Below are positions 43,232 to 54,373 of a stretch of DNA of 64,000 nucleotides, one piece after another. The notes beneath the pieces were generated by a model that was not told the origin of the DNA, did not search any database, and was given only the letters and a program-made list of their open reading frames with translations. A program made the translations under genes and the position numbers. Source of the DNA: Coix lacryma-jobi var. lacryma-jobi (taxonomy: Eukaryota > Streptophyta > Magnoliopsida > Poales > Poaceae); contig CM019826.1 in the NCBI GenBank assembly GCA_009763385.1, forward strand, positions 94,596,848 to 94,660,847, written 5' to 3'. Numbering within the stretch: the stretch's first letter is position 1; each line of letters begins with the position of its first letter.

Positions 43232-45124
43232 TGAAGGACTGAAAGTGCTTACACAAAGGCGACCAGAGGGGGGGTGAATGGGAGCTTTAAATTTCTTTTC
43301 AGAAACTTATCGCCACTGTCCCAAGAATCAATCCAAAGAGCAAACCTAGAGCTTGATAGTGTCTACGACCCTAGGAGTAGGGTGGATGCTCCCAAGAAGC
43401 ACAACGAGACACTACACAACCCTAGAAACCCAACGCGAAAGCCAGAAACCAAAACTGACAACGAACGAACGAACCACGGACAACAACGTGCTGATCAGCA
43501 CTGACCGGACTCTGGTGAGCATCTGGTCGGTTGTGGTCGGATGCGTCCGATCAGTTCAAAACCGATTTGGGAGCTCTCTGAGTTGGACCGGACTCACGAG
43601 GCAGTGTGTCCGGTCATTCTACAGGCAGCGTCCGGTCAATACAGACAAAAGCAATGAACAGTGCGACAAGCGAGTCCGGTCATGTGATTTCACAGCTTCC
43701 GGTCAATCACGTACAGGGAAGTTCTCGCTCCGCCTTCAACGACTGGACTCACAGGTCAGAGTCTGATCATCCCGAGGCCAGAGTCCGGTCACCCCGACGC
43801 AGCCCTGTTCGTCCACCGATTCGACTCGACCTCACCCAAAACGAATCCTCTAAGGATCAAACTTGGTGAGAGGAGTCACAAGGAGGATAGTGAGCTACTC
43901 CTTGGAGATCATGGCCAAATCGATGAATCGAAGAAGTTCGGGAGAAAGTATGAAAAACATTGATCCAAAACAAAAACCAATCGATCTACTTGTTCATGAG
44001 GTTTGAGTTGAATTCCTTCTGTGGAGATGATCCCCTCACAGTAAAGAACAAGTTGATTCAAATGCTTTTGCAAACGGAGCAACGTAGAGGGAGATCGAGC
44101 AACGGGAAAATCATGAAGAAAAGAAGAACGCGAAGAATAAGTCCAAAACGTGAATCACAATAACAATAGCCAGCCTAAATTCGTCCCCACAAGGAGACAA
44201 CGGGAATCCGGTCCTGTTTCCGCAAAATCCAAATACACAGAGGTATGATCGAACCGTCTCTGCGGATCTCAGTAGCTACAACAGGGATGTGGGAGAGCAG
44301 GAAACCCTAGAATGAAAATAGCAATGGCTGAGATAGACTGGAGGGATGGGTGGCCACTCCTTATATAGCCTAATACAATTATTCCCCTTCTACCCTTACA
44401 ACTAATGAGTGAGCAGGCTAACCCTAGGGGTATTCCTGCCCAACTTGAGGTTGATTTTGATCCGACGGCCACGCCCGCACATCAGGTAATTCGCCTCGAC
44501 GCGACCTCACCGGATGCCGCCACGTGCCGCCACAGCGCCGCTCATCCTTTTCACGGACCTCCCCCCGGTTTTGAGGCCGAAACCGGGAAACTAGCCAGGC
44601 CCCGGTTTGAGGCCGAAGACTGAAAAACTGTCGTCGATCACCTGAGTTTTGTGGCCCAAACTCAGAAATCTGCAAGAGCCCAGGTTTTGAGGCCCAAACC
44701 CGGAAACCATCCTCAGCCCGTGTTTGTGGCCAAACTCGGAAACCGGCTGCACCCAGGTTTTGAGGCCCAAACCTGGAAACCGTCCACTCGGTGGTTTTTC
44801 TGTGGCTCAACCACCAAACCGACGCCTTAGAGGGATGCACCGCCCGTGCACCCCGTCCACTCGCAAGTCTTCACTTGTCGCTATCCCAGGCTGTCAGCCA
44901 CCACGGCCGATCCTCAGACCACCGGTCCGTCAGTCCAAGCCTCACGTCCGCCCTTCACCGCTCTGGGTCCATCGGCACGACACGTCTCTACTTGACCTTC
45001 ACCTTGCCTTCGATCACCGTCTCTGTGCTCGACACCTGCACAACACAAGCCAAAGAACATGCGCATCATACTAGTTGACAATCACTCATCATCTCAAGAT
45101 CGGGCATACACCCATGTATCCGCA
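43232..45124 (-). repeat. 3' LTR of D3
   Basis: TGAAGGACTG to CATGTATCCGCA, 1893 bp. Motif cluster of the GACCGGAC type at 43495-43800. The stem-loop array at 44565-44815 is decayed in places (GCCGAAACC replaces GCCCAAACC). It keeps a TATA box at 44361-44370, where D1, D2 and the solo LTR read AATTAGGATAAG or similar. Confidence 0.87.
44361..44370 (-). promoter_or_regulatory. TATA box in D3 LTR
   Basis: Minus strand GGCTATATAA, in the context TTAGGCTATATAAGGAGTGG. The corresponding place in the other D LTRs has lost the TATATAA. Confidence 0.6.
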
Positions 45125-45880
45125 ATCTCCCCCTTGATGTGTGCATTGTCAACTACCAACACAAATCATATAGAGTAGAAAGAACGGAAGAAGAACGAAG
45201 CGAACTCAACCAATCGACCAGAAGCAAACCAAAGCCATGAGAAGTCAAATGGAGTGAGCGAAACAACATGGTTCCCAAAGACATGGGCAACGGCTCAACA
45301 CAACCAAGCAAAGCAAAGCTAGCCCTCAAGAAGAGGCAGAACGGGCTCAACACCGCTAGTGAGAAAGTCGTTGCAAGGAAGACAAAGACAAGCTAGTCCC
45401 TCCAGAAAGAGGAAAAGGCTCAACACAACTAGTAGAATTGCTCCAAACCAATTGAAAAACGCTCCGAACCAATTTACCAACAAAACTTGTCAAATAAAAC
45501 AAGTGAGCAAGCTCCCCTTCAATAGTGCACACAACTAGGTACATGATTTGTCAAATTTCTCCCCCTTAGTTGAAAATGCACACAACAAGGCAAAGATGCA
45601 TATGAGTCACAAATGCAGGTTAGCAGCTTCATGTATATAGTCAATAGAAAGAATAGATGCTCTAGAGAGTGCTGATCCAACGATTCAACAACAAGCACAA
45701 ATGCCAGCAAAGGCTCAAAATGATCACAAAATATGAAATATGAACATATGAGCAAAGTGAGCAGTTTTCAGCCATTCATAAAGGGTTTCACCATCAGAAT
45801 AGCACCAAACATGTATAGACAGGAAGTTACACAAGTGCTAAACATGTATAAAAGGTGAACTACCTCATATTGCGATTGAC
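45125..45880 (-). other. D3: PPT and shortened 3' noncoding region
   Basis: Minus strand TCAAGGGGGAGAT (45125-45137) abuts the LTR. The rest matches D1's 3' noncoding region, with the GAGCC...GGCTAGC repeat units near 45300-45425 and decayed CCAATTGAAAAAC echoes near 45450. Relative to D1, the segment between about 31136 and 32370, containing RNase H, is absent. Confidence 0.65.
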
Positions 45881-46913
45881 TGCCTGATAGTGAGAAGTGC
45901 GCGGCGACGCCTGAAATCGCGCAGAGGCACACCGCAAACTAAATATCCGAGCGTGAGGCCGTCAGGTACAGTAGCGACCCGATCATACTCTGGTACTCCT
46001 TCTGGTCCACAACTTCTCCATCCTTGTCCCATCCAGGGTCGACATGGGTATCAAACTTCTTCAATATGTCCTTGGTGTACTTGCCCTGGTGCACGAACGT
46101 GCCATCTCAGGATTGCTTGATTTGCATCCGGAGGAAAAATGTCAACTCGCCCATCATACTCATCTCAAATTCCCTGCTCATAGTATCTACAAACTTGGCA
46201 ACTAAAGCATGAGAGGAACCACCGAAAATGATATCATCCACGTAAATTTGAACCAAAAGAGTGTCATTGCCTTGCTTGAGGAGAAAGAGCGTTTTATCTA
46301 CACATCCCATTTTAAAACCCTTAGCAAGCAAAAAGGTTTTCAACCTATCATACCAAGCTATAGGGGCTTGATTCAAACCATACAAAGCTTTGTGAAGTTT
46401 AAAAACATGGTTTGGAAACTTGGGATTTTCAAAACCAGGGGGTTGTCTCACATACACCTCTTCTTCTATGTAGCCGTTTAGGAAGGCACTCTTGACATGC
46501 ATTTGAAAAAGTTTGAAACCCTTGGATGCAGCAAAAGCCAAGAGGATCCTAATTGCCTCCAAACGAGCTACAAGAGCATAAGTCTCCTCATAGTCTATCC
46601 CCTCCTTCTGACTATACCCCTGGGTTACAAGTCTGGCCTTGTTTGTCACAATATGGCCATCCTCTCCTTGTTTGTTTTTGAAAACCCATTTTGTACCAAT
46701 AGGGTGACACTCAGGAGGAGGTGGAACAAGAACCCAAACCCGATTTCTCTCAAAGTTTTCTAACTCCTCATGCATGGCATTAACCCAATCAGGACCAGAT
46801 AAAGCGTGTCCAACATCTCGGTGTTCAAAATCAGCAACAAATGTAGAATGAGCAAATTGAGAGATTTGTTGTGACCTTGACCGAGTAGCGCGTTCGTGGA
46901 TGTCGCCGATCAT
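45881..46913 (-). pseudogene. pol: D3: reverse transcriptase
   Basis: Minus-strand blocks: GPDWVNAMHEELENFERN, WVFKNKQGEDGHIV, FQMHVKSAFLNGYIEEEVYV, YGLNQAPIAWYDRL and IYVDDIIFGGSSHALV. Two substitutions fall in conserved places (MDVKSAF has become MHVKSAF, and KQAPRAW has become NQAPIAW). A stop at 46107 and frameshifts follow, and the region ends near the RNase H deletion at about 45880. Confidence 0.86.
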
Positions 46914-48175
46914 CTGTTGAGGTGGGTGTTGGCGCTGAATGTGTCATGGCGCCTCCCTTGCTGATGTAACCTCCCCCTTAACAGTAGCTGGTGCCTCCTC
47001 GGGTAAAAGTGGTACAGCCCAAGGTGGTGGATCACATGGCCCCCATGTAGTGGAAGAAGACGGGTCGGGGGTGCGAGCAGTCGTGGTCGAAGTCGACCCA
47101 ATCGGCACAGCAGGTTGAGGTAGTGCTGGATCATCAATCACTTCAGCACCTTCTTCCTCATCATCAAAAAGATGTTCACCAACCTCGTGATCACCTACAC
47201 GCTCAAATCTAGAAGAAGGCCAATGCATGGTCTCATCGAAGGTGACATCGCATGTCCCCATGACTCGGTTAGTATCAAGGTTAAGTACACGATATGCTCG
47301 AGTATGATTACAATAACCCAAAAATACACCGTTAGAAGAGCGAGACTCAAACTTGTCCAAGTTACCTTTCTTGAGTATAAACAGTGGCAACCAAAAACTC
47401 TAAAATAACTCACTTTGGGTTGCTTCCCAAAACGCAACTCATAAGAAGTCTTCTTCAAAAACGCAGGAAAATGCGATTGGAAATATAGCATGCAGTGTTT
47501 ATAGCCTCGGCCCAATAACGCCTAGGAGTCCTATGCTCATCAAGCATCGTCCTAGCCATCTCAACAAGGGTCCGATTTTTCCTCTCTACTACACCATTTT
47601 GTGGCGGTGTGTAGGGGGAAGAAAACTGATGCTCCAAACCCAAGGAGTTACAAAACTTTTCAAAGTCCAAATTTTTGAACTCGGTACCATTATCACTACG
47701 AATAGCTCTCATCGAGTTCTTGTGGAACTCGTTCTAAAGTCGGAAGATCAAATTGCGAACAAAGGTGAAAGTCTCAGTTTTCTCAGCTAAAAAAACCCAT
47801 GAATATCTCGAAAAGTCGTCGTCAACAACAAGCACATACCACTTCCCCCCAACCGAGCTCACCCGAGCCGGACCAACAAGATCCATTTGTAAAAGCTCTC
47901 CAAGGCACTTAGTCATAACCTGATTCACCAGATGGTGGGTAGCAGCAACCATTTTCCCATGTCTACAAGAATGGCAAACAAGATCCTTCTTCATGCTCAA
48001 CTTGGGCAATCCTTAGATTAAGCCAAGTGAACTAAGCCTTGCAAGCAAGTCGAAGCTCAGGTGACCGAGTCTCCTATGCCACTTCCAAAGATCAGAGGAA
48101 GAAGGTCCAGCCACAAGACAATGAGAAATTCCAAACGACTCCGAGAAATTCGCACGAAAGACTTTCCCGAAGGGC
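46914..48175 (-). pseudogene. pol: D3: integrase and linker to RT
   Basis: Minus-strand reading: WHRRLGHLSFDLLARL, CHSCRHGKMVAATHH, LLQMDLVGPARVSS, IRSDNGTEFKNLDFEKF, GVVERKNRTLVEMARTML, SYELRFGKQPKVSYFRVF and LNLDTNRVMGTCDVTFDE. The D, D and E residues can be seen, but stops near 48013 and 47735 and frameshifts near 47455 and 47390 break the frame. The linker (46914-47190) is Pro-rich. Confidence 0.85.
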
Positions 48176-48500
48176 GAAATCAAACATACAAGGTTGCCCT
48201 GAGGATCCAAAATAGACTAAGATTCGACTTAAAACGAATCTCATAGTCATCATCAAAAAGTTGCGAAACAGAAAGAAGGTTAAAATGAAAGTTAGAAACA
48301 AGAGCAACATCACGCAGCACAATGTGTTCATTAACTCGCACAGACCCCCGGGACAACACATTACCTTTGCTATTGTCGCCAAAGGTGATAAACTCCTTTT
48401 CGGCAACTGGACTAAGACTGGAGAACCACTTAGCATTTCCGGTCATATGCCTTGGGTACCCGGAATCCACCAACCAAATATCCTCTAATCGTTTTACCTA
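48176..48500 (-). pseudogene. pol: D3: protease
   Basis: Reads VDSGYPRHMTGNAKWFSSL: the catalytic D-S-G is kept, while the following CSRH is YPRH. HIVLRDVALVSNFHFNLLS ends the domain. It is frame-shifted relative to gag, like D1 and D2. Confidence 0.83.
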
Positions 48501-49207
48501 CATCAATAAAAAGACATAGGGTGAGCATACGGTCCAACACTGGAGTGAGTAAAATGGGAAGTGTACCAGTGTTGGGCCGGCTGCTCAACGGTTAGTAGCA
48601 AAACCATTCCTAGCACGCATACGGGGAAAGCGATCACCACGTATAGGAAAACATGGTTCGCTAAGGGAAGAGCGTCCATCGCGATACTCAAAACGCGATG
48701 GGGGGTAATACTCAACAACAAAGCCACCGCCACGGGGTCCATAACCAACAAAAGCAGGGCCCCGACGGGCACGTCCTCCTTGCGGCCTAGGACCTCGATG
48801 CATTGGACCTCTAGGCCTAGCAGCTCTCCTTTGAACCTTCGGTGCATGTACATCATGGAAAGGATGGTACATGTTCGAGTTGTTCATCTCCTTTGCACGA
48901 CGCTCCTCTCTCTTGCGCTGAAAGCAAAACTCCCTCAAGTGTCCATCTCTCCCATAGTGCTCACAGTGGTACCTCACCGCTCTCATAGGGGGTTGTTGGT
49001 ACTCACGGTATTGAGTGTGGATCACTTGGTTCTTTTGTGGCATGACTTCCTCATGGATTGGTGGCATAGTGTCTAGCTTGTTCCTGAGGTGGTTTGGTTT
49101 TGGAGCCCTTGTCTGTTTCTTGGGTGGAGCTCTTGGAGGTTCTACAAACACTCCATCCTTGGTGTTCGGCTTGAGAGGCTCTTTGGGTGGAATCTTGGTT
49201 AGTTTGG
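48501..49207 (-). pseudogene. gag: D3: gag C-terminal part
   Basis: The second zinc knuckle is YHCEHYGRDGHLREFC (the second Cys is Tyr). EERRAKEMNNSNMYHPFHDV and an Arg/Gly-rich segment follow, with the HPMSFY end and stop shared with D1 and D2. The N-terminal side ends at 49207 in the sequence equivalent to D2 36880-36895, where E was inserted. Confidence 0.82.
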
Positions 49208-50722
49208 TGTGAGCATCTAGGCCCCTAGTGGGTTTCGGTGATTAGATGACAATGGTAAATTACTATGACTAACCTGTGTTTTGCAGAAACAGTTGAGTTA
49301 GGTCAAGGTAATGTTGATCGATTGGGCCAATGGTATTCATGTCCCTTATTGATGGAATTCGTTCGGTTTCAAGGATGGACGACAAAGATGGGATAGCTAG
49401 TTCAAGTGTCGTTTGGTGTTGGAGGACCCATAGAGTAGCTTAGGTCTTTTTTTATCTTTGGCTGTACTATTAAGGGGAGTTTGAATGGGTAGCTTGACCT
49501 AGGTGAGACTTTTGAGTTTGGTGTGGTGCACACTTCTAAACCAAAGCCCTAGGTAGCTTAGAAAGGTCCCTAAGATCATAAGGAAGAAAGTTCGTGAAGG
49601 GAGCGTCGCAAATCGAAGTCGATTTGGACTTCAAACAGCGACCGGACGCTGGAGCCCATGTGACCGGACGCTAGGGTATGCGTCTGGTCAGTGTTGCTCG
49701 CTGAGGTATGGGTCTGGGCGTGACTGGACTCTCCCTCAGCAATCGATCGAACACACCTGGGGGTGAGTCCGGTCGCGTCCAGATAGGTTCCAGAGGAGAA
49801 ATATTGCGATCGGACGTGTCTGATCAAAGGGGGTCAGATGCATGGGAGCGTCCGATCACCACTTTGTACATGTGTCAGTGCTGGCGTATGCTAGCCGTTG
49901 GGCACTGACCAGACGCGTTCGGTCACCCCGACAGGTGCGTCCGGTCAGTGTGTAGCTGGCTGGACTTACCCCTTCATGCATGTTTTGAGTTGGGGGGTAT
50001 AAATATGCCTCCCCTCATTCATGTTGTTACTCTTGCTCATTTGAAAGGTTGCCAAACACATAGTGATTGCAAGTGAGTGCAAGAGGGCTAGTGAGGTTGA
50101 GAGATTGGATAATTGAGTGATCAAACACCTCATTAGTGAAGAGAGAGTAGCAAGTGTGCATCTACCGATTTCATTAGCCTTGCATTGGTCAAGTGACAGT
50201 TCTTGCTTGTTACTCTTGGTGATCAGCATCACCTAGACGGCTTGGTGGAGATCGGAGAGCTTGGTGATCATTCGGAGGGATTATGGATGACCCAAGCCCA
50301 GTTGTGACTGGTAGTGAGCGATTCACCGTGCCGGAGTGGCGAATAATCAGCTCATAGTGAGCACTTGATCCTTGCGTGGATCAAGGGGAGCGATACCCCT
50401 GCGTGGGTGCTCCAACGAGAACTAGGGGGTGTGCCGACACCTCGATACCTCGGCAAAAAGATCGTCATGTCATCTCTACTCTCTTTACTTACGCATTTAC
50501 ATTTGAGCAATTCAATTCTGCAATTTACTTGTTGTTCATTCATACTTGAATTGCTTTGCTAGAGTAGAAATGGCACAGTGATAGTCTTTTGTGCGGTAGA
50601 GTATAGAGAAACACACTTCTAGGCACAAGAGGTTAATTGGGCTTAATAGTTTTAATGTGAGCTAAAGTTTTAGAAAAGCCCAATTCCATTCCCTCCCCCT
50701 CTTGGGCATCTTGATCCTTTCA
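49208..50722 (+). repeat. 5' LTR of E
   Basis: TGTGAGCATCTAGG to CTTTCA, 1515 bp; TTTGG precedes it. At 49638-49945 lie about nine GACCGGACGC- or CGTCCGGTC-type motifs, followed by TATAAATA at 49998-50005 and then a leader-like region. The motif cluster resembles that of the D LTRs although the rest of the LTR does not. Confidence 0.82.
49998..50005 (+). promoter_or_regulatory. TATA box of E LTR
   Basis: TATAAATA in GGGGGGTATAAATATGCC, 50 bp downstream of the last GTCCGGTC motif. Confidence 0.65.
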
Positions 50723-50724
50723 AT

Positions 50725-50740
50725 TGGTATCAGAGCCTCG
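50725..50740 (+). promoter_or_regulatory. Primer-binding site of E (initiator tRNA-Met)
   Basis: TGGTATCAGAGCCTCG, the usual plant copia PBS, two bases after the LTR end. Confidence 0.9.
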
Positions 50741-50775
50741 TGCTCTCGATTTAGGCTTAACCGCCTAGAGTTAAG

Positions 50776-53130
50776 ATGTCGGAGGTGATCGACCACCTCC
50801 CATGTTCGAGGGAGACGACTTCCCATATTGGAAAATCCGTATGGAGTCGTACCTAGAAGCGGTTGATGTAAAATGCCGCGAAGCCACGATCACCGGTTTA
50901 CTAAAGCCCAAGGGAGGGCACAAGCCTTACTACTAATGAGGAGGAGAATGAGAAATGGAATGCAAAAGCCAAAAACATCTTTTTAGAGGCATTTGCAAGG
51001 ATGTGTTTAACCGCGTCCGGAACCACAAAAATGCTCATGATCATGGGAAAACATTTGTGCGCTCCATGAGGGAACCAAGAGTGAGTGTTAGGAGCATTAT
51101 CATTTGGTCATGCAAAAGTTACATTCTTTCCAAATGCTTGCTCAAGGAAGTGCAAATGAAATGTACTCACACTTGAATGTTCTTGTAGAAGAGCTCAATG
51201 GACTTGCCCTCACACAAATGCAACCATCCGATGTTGTGAGGAAAATTCTTTGTGTCCTTCCAATTGAGAAGTATGCACACGTTGTGATGGTGCTACATCA
51301 AGGTGATCTCTCCACATCCACACCAACACAAGTCTTGGGGAAGATCAATGCGCATGAGATGTACATGCACATCACACCAAGTGGTGGGTCCTCCACCGAC
51401 AAGAAGAAGGACATGGCCTTCAAAGCAAGCCATGGCAAGAAGGGCAATTCCAAGGCAATTGAGGTGCATCATGAGAGCACAAGTGATGAAGAAGATGATT
51501 CCAACATTGCTCTCATGGTGAAGAAGACCACCAAGATGTTGAAGAAGCTTCACAAGAATGGAGTCAACTTTGACTCAAGAAAGAAGAAGTTCTTCACAAG
51601 TAGCAAGAGAAGGCGACTATTTGAAATGGATTGCTACAATTGCGGTGAACTGGGCCATCTTGCTCATCAATGCACCAAGCCAAGAAAGAGAGCTACAAGA
51701 ACAAGAACAAGGGCAAGAAATATGACTATCTAGCGAAGATGAGAAGAAGAGTGAGAAGCCCTACAAGAAGGATGGCAAGAAGAAGAAGCAATACCACAAG
51801 AAATGTGGCAAGGCTTACATTGTTGGTGATTGTCTCACCGACATTGCTCTCCGGTGGCTCATCAATGAAGATAGTGATGATGAGAAGGAGAAGGTGGCCG
51901 CTCTAGTCATTGGGACTTCTACACCACCACCACCACCGCCATCATCATCCTCTACACACCTATGCTTCAAGGCAAAGGGTGATCGGAAGGTACAAAGCGA
52001 TGATGACTCTAGTGATGATGAGAGTGATGGAGAGTTCAAAGCTCCTTGTTATGATGAACTTGTTGACTTGCTAAACAACTACTCTAAAATCATAAGAAAA
52101 ACTAGAGCTAAAAATGATAGGCTGTTAGTGATAATGAAGCTTTGTTGAAAAATATAACAATGCCATACATGCTAGTGATGAGCTTCAAAATGAACTTGCT
52201 ACTATGTCATCATCTATCAAGGAGCTCAAGTCCTCTAATAAAGAGCTCAAAGCTAAAAATGAAAAACTTGATAAGATGCATAGTGACCTTACCACTAGTT
52301 ATGCTTCGCTCAAAAAAATATACTCAAGTCAAAGTAGATCATGACACTTAGTGTTGCTTATGATATGCTTCTCATGAGACACATGATGCTTCTAACCATG
52401 TTGTTAAGTGTGCCATAGCAAAATCTTGTGAGGACTTGGTTAGTGAGCATGAAGAGCAAAGAGCTAGTGGCAAGGGCAAGAAAGTGGTTGAGGCCGAAAA
52501 CTATGATGATTATCTCAAGATCAAGAATGATAATGCAAAGCTCAAGAGTGATCTAGAGAAGCTATCAACCACCAAGCAAGTTATCATTCAAACTCATGAC
52601 GATGACCACAACATGTCTCTTGAGCTTGATATGCTAAAAGAAGAGAACAAGAGATTGAAGATGGAGAGGGATTACAAGATGACACCATCCCAATGGAACT
52701 CAACAACAGAGAATGACAAGCTCAAGAAAGAGAAAGAGCACCTTGCCACCGGGTTGAAGAAGTTCACCAAGGGTCAATGTCTTCAAAGTGAGCTTCTCAT
52801 GAACATCGTGATGAAGACAAATAGAAATGGTATTGGCTTCCTTGAAGAGAAGATGAAGCAACGCAAGAGCATCCAAAGCCAAGAAGAGAAGAAGTTGGGA
52901 AAGATGTTGAGTCTGGAAAGGAAGGCCACTTTGCTCACAATTGTGAAGAACCAAAGCCCACCACCTTGCCTAAGCATGCTAGCCCCTTTGCTTTCAATGC
53001 TCACTACATGCTTAGACAAGAGGCTAGTGGAAAAATGAAAGTTATGTTCATGGGGCCACCAAACAAGAATAGGCCAAAACAATTTGGGTTGCAAAGTCAC
53101 TTGTAGAGAAGGTTAAGGGGCCTCAACAAG
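50776..53130 (+). pseudogene. gag: E: gag with long coiled-coil region
   Basis: ATG at 50776 (MSEVIDH), a frameshift, then MFEGDDFPYWKIRMESYLE, the copia Gag start. The second part (51104-51733) has MLAQGSANEMYSHLNVL, LCVLPIEKYAHVV and a zinc knuckle CYNCGELGHLAHQC. Then come Asp/Ser- and Lys/Glu-rich parts (51890-53040) with heptad-like Leu/Lys/Glu segments such as KELKSSNKELKAKNEKLDK, probably coiled coil. Stops at 50935-50940, 51732 and 52146 and several frameshifts kill it. Confidence 0.8.
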
Positions 53131-53560
53131 TTGGGTCCCTAAAGCTCAAGCTTGATTTCGTGTGTGTAGGTGAACTACAAGACCGGTGGATCTCATTGGG
53201 TAATGATAGTGGTTGCACTCAACATATGACCGGTGATCCCCGGATGTTCACCTCACTAGAAGAGAATGTCAATGACCAAGAAAAGATTACATTTGGTGAC
53301 ATCTCAAAATGGAATGTCAAGGGCTTGGGCAAAGTGGCAATATCAAATGATCATACCATTTCAAATGTGCTTCTAGTTGCCTCATTGAACTTCAACTTGC
53401 TATCCGTTGGGCAACTATGTGATCTTGGCTTTCAATGTTTGTTCACCAACAAAGAAGTGGTTGTGACCAAGAAAGATGATACACAAGTGATTTTCCAAGG
53501 CTTTAGATACAACAATCTCTATTTAGTGGATTTCTCCTCCGAAGATGCCAACTTGAAGAC
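53131..53560 (+). pseudogene. pol: E: protease
   Basis: SLGNDSGCTQHMTGDPRMF holds the catalytic D-S-G, followed by ITFGDISKWNVKGLGKVAIS and VLLVASLNFNLLSVGQLC. This is the standard Opie-type copia protease. It stays open to the start of integrase, with a frame change near 53590. Confidence 0.85.
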
Positions 53561-54373
53561 ATGTTGTTCACTAAGCAATCTCTTGGTTGGCTATGGCATA
53601 GAAGATTGGCACATGTTGGAATGAACACTCTCAACAAGCTATTGAAGAAGGATTTGGTTAGAGGCTTGAAGGATGTCAAATTTGAGAAGGACAAATTGTG
53701 TAGTGCATGTCAAGCCGGCAAGCAAATTGCAAATACACATCCAACCAAAGCCTTTGTATCAACATCAAGAGAGTTAGAGCTACTTCACATGGATCTATTT
53801 GGGCCAACAACATATGCTAGCTTGGGTGGAAATCTCTATTGCCTAGTGATTGTTGATGACTATTCAAGATACACTTGGGTATTGTTTCTTCATGACAAAT
53901 TCGAAGCAACCCCTTCATTCAAGAAGTTTGCCAAGAGAGCCCAAAATGAGTTTGACTTGATGATCAAAAAGATTAGAAGTGATAATGGGAAAGAATTTGA
54001 CAACACCCACATTGAGCAATATTGTGATGAAGATGGGATCAAGCATGAAGTCTCCGCAACCAACACACCACAACAAAATGGGGTCGTTGAGATGAAGAAC
54101 CGGACACTAATCACCCTAGCAAGCACAATGTTAGATGAGTACTCTACACTAGAGAGATTTTGGGCGGAAGGAATCAACACCGCTTGCTATGCATCAAACC
54201 GGTTGTTCCCCCATCGTCTCCTTGGCAAGACCCCCTATGAGCTACTCAACAACAAGAAGCCAGATGTATCATTCTTTAGAGTGTTTGGATGCTAATGCTA
54301 CATCTTCAAGAAGCGCCAACATCTAGGGAAGTTCCAACGCCGATGTGATATTTGTTTTCTTGTTGGTTACTCA
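53561..54373 (+). pseudogene. pol: E: integrase
   Basis: HHCC domain: WHRRLAHVGMNTLNKLLKK then CSACQAGKQ. Core: ELLHMDLFGPTTYASLGG, YSRYTWVLFL, KIRSDNGKEFDN and NGVVEMKNRTLI (the D, D and E residues are present). GKTPYELLNNKKPDVSFF follows, then a TAA at 54293-54295 and the end of the domain (FKKRQHLGKFQRR). Confidence 0.87.

Larger units (their letters stand above)
43232..49207 (-). mobile_element. Element D3: D-family copia retrotransposon, minus strand, 5' part displaced
   Basis: The 3' LTR is at 43232-45124, followed by PPT, a short 3' region, RT, integrase, protease and gag C-terminus reading leftward on the minus strand. Sequence stops at 49207, where E is inserted within gag. RNase H and about half the 3' noncoding region are deleted. 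Confidence 0.87.
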
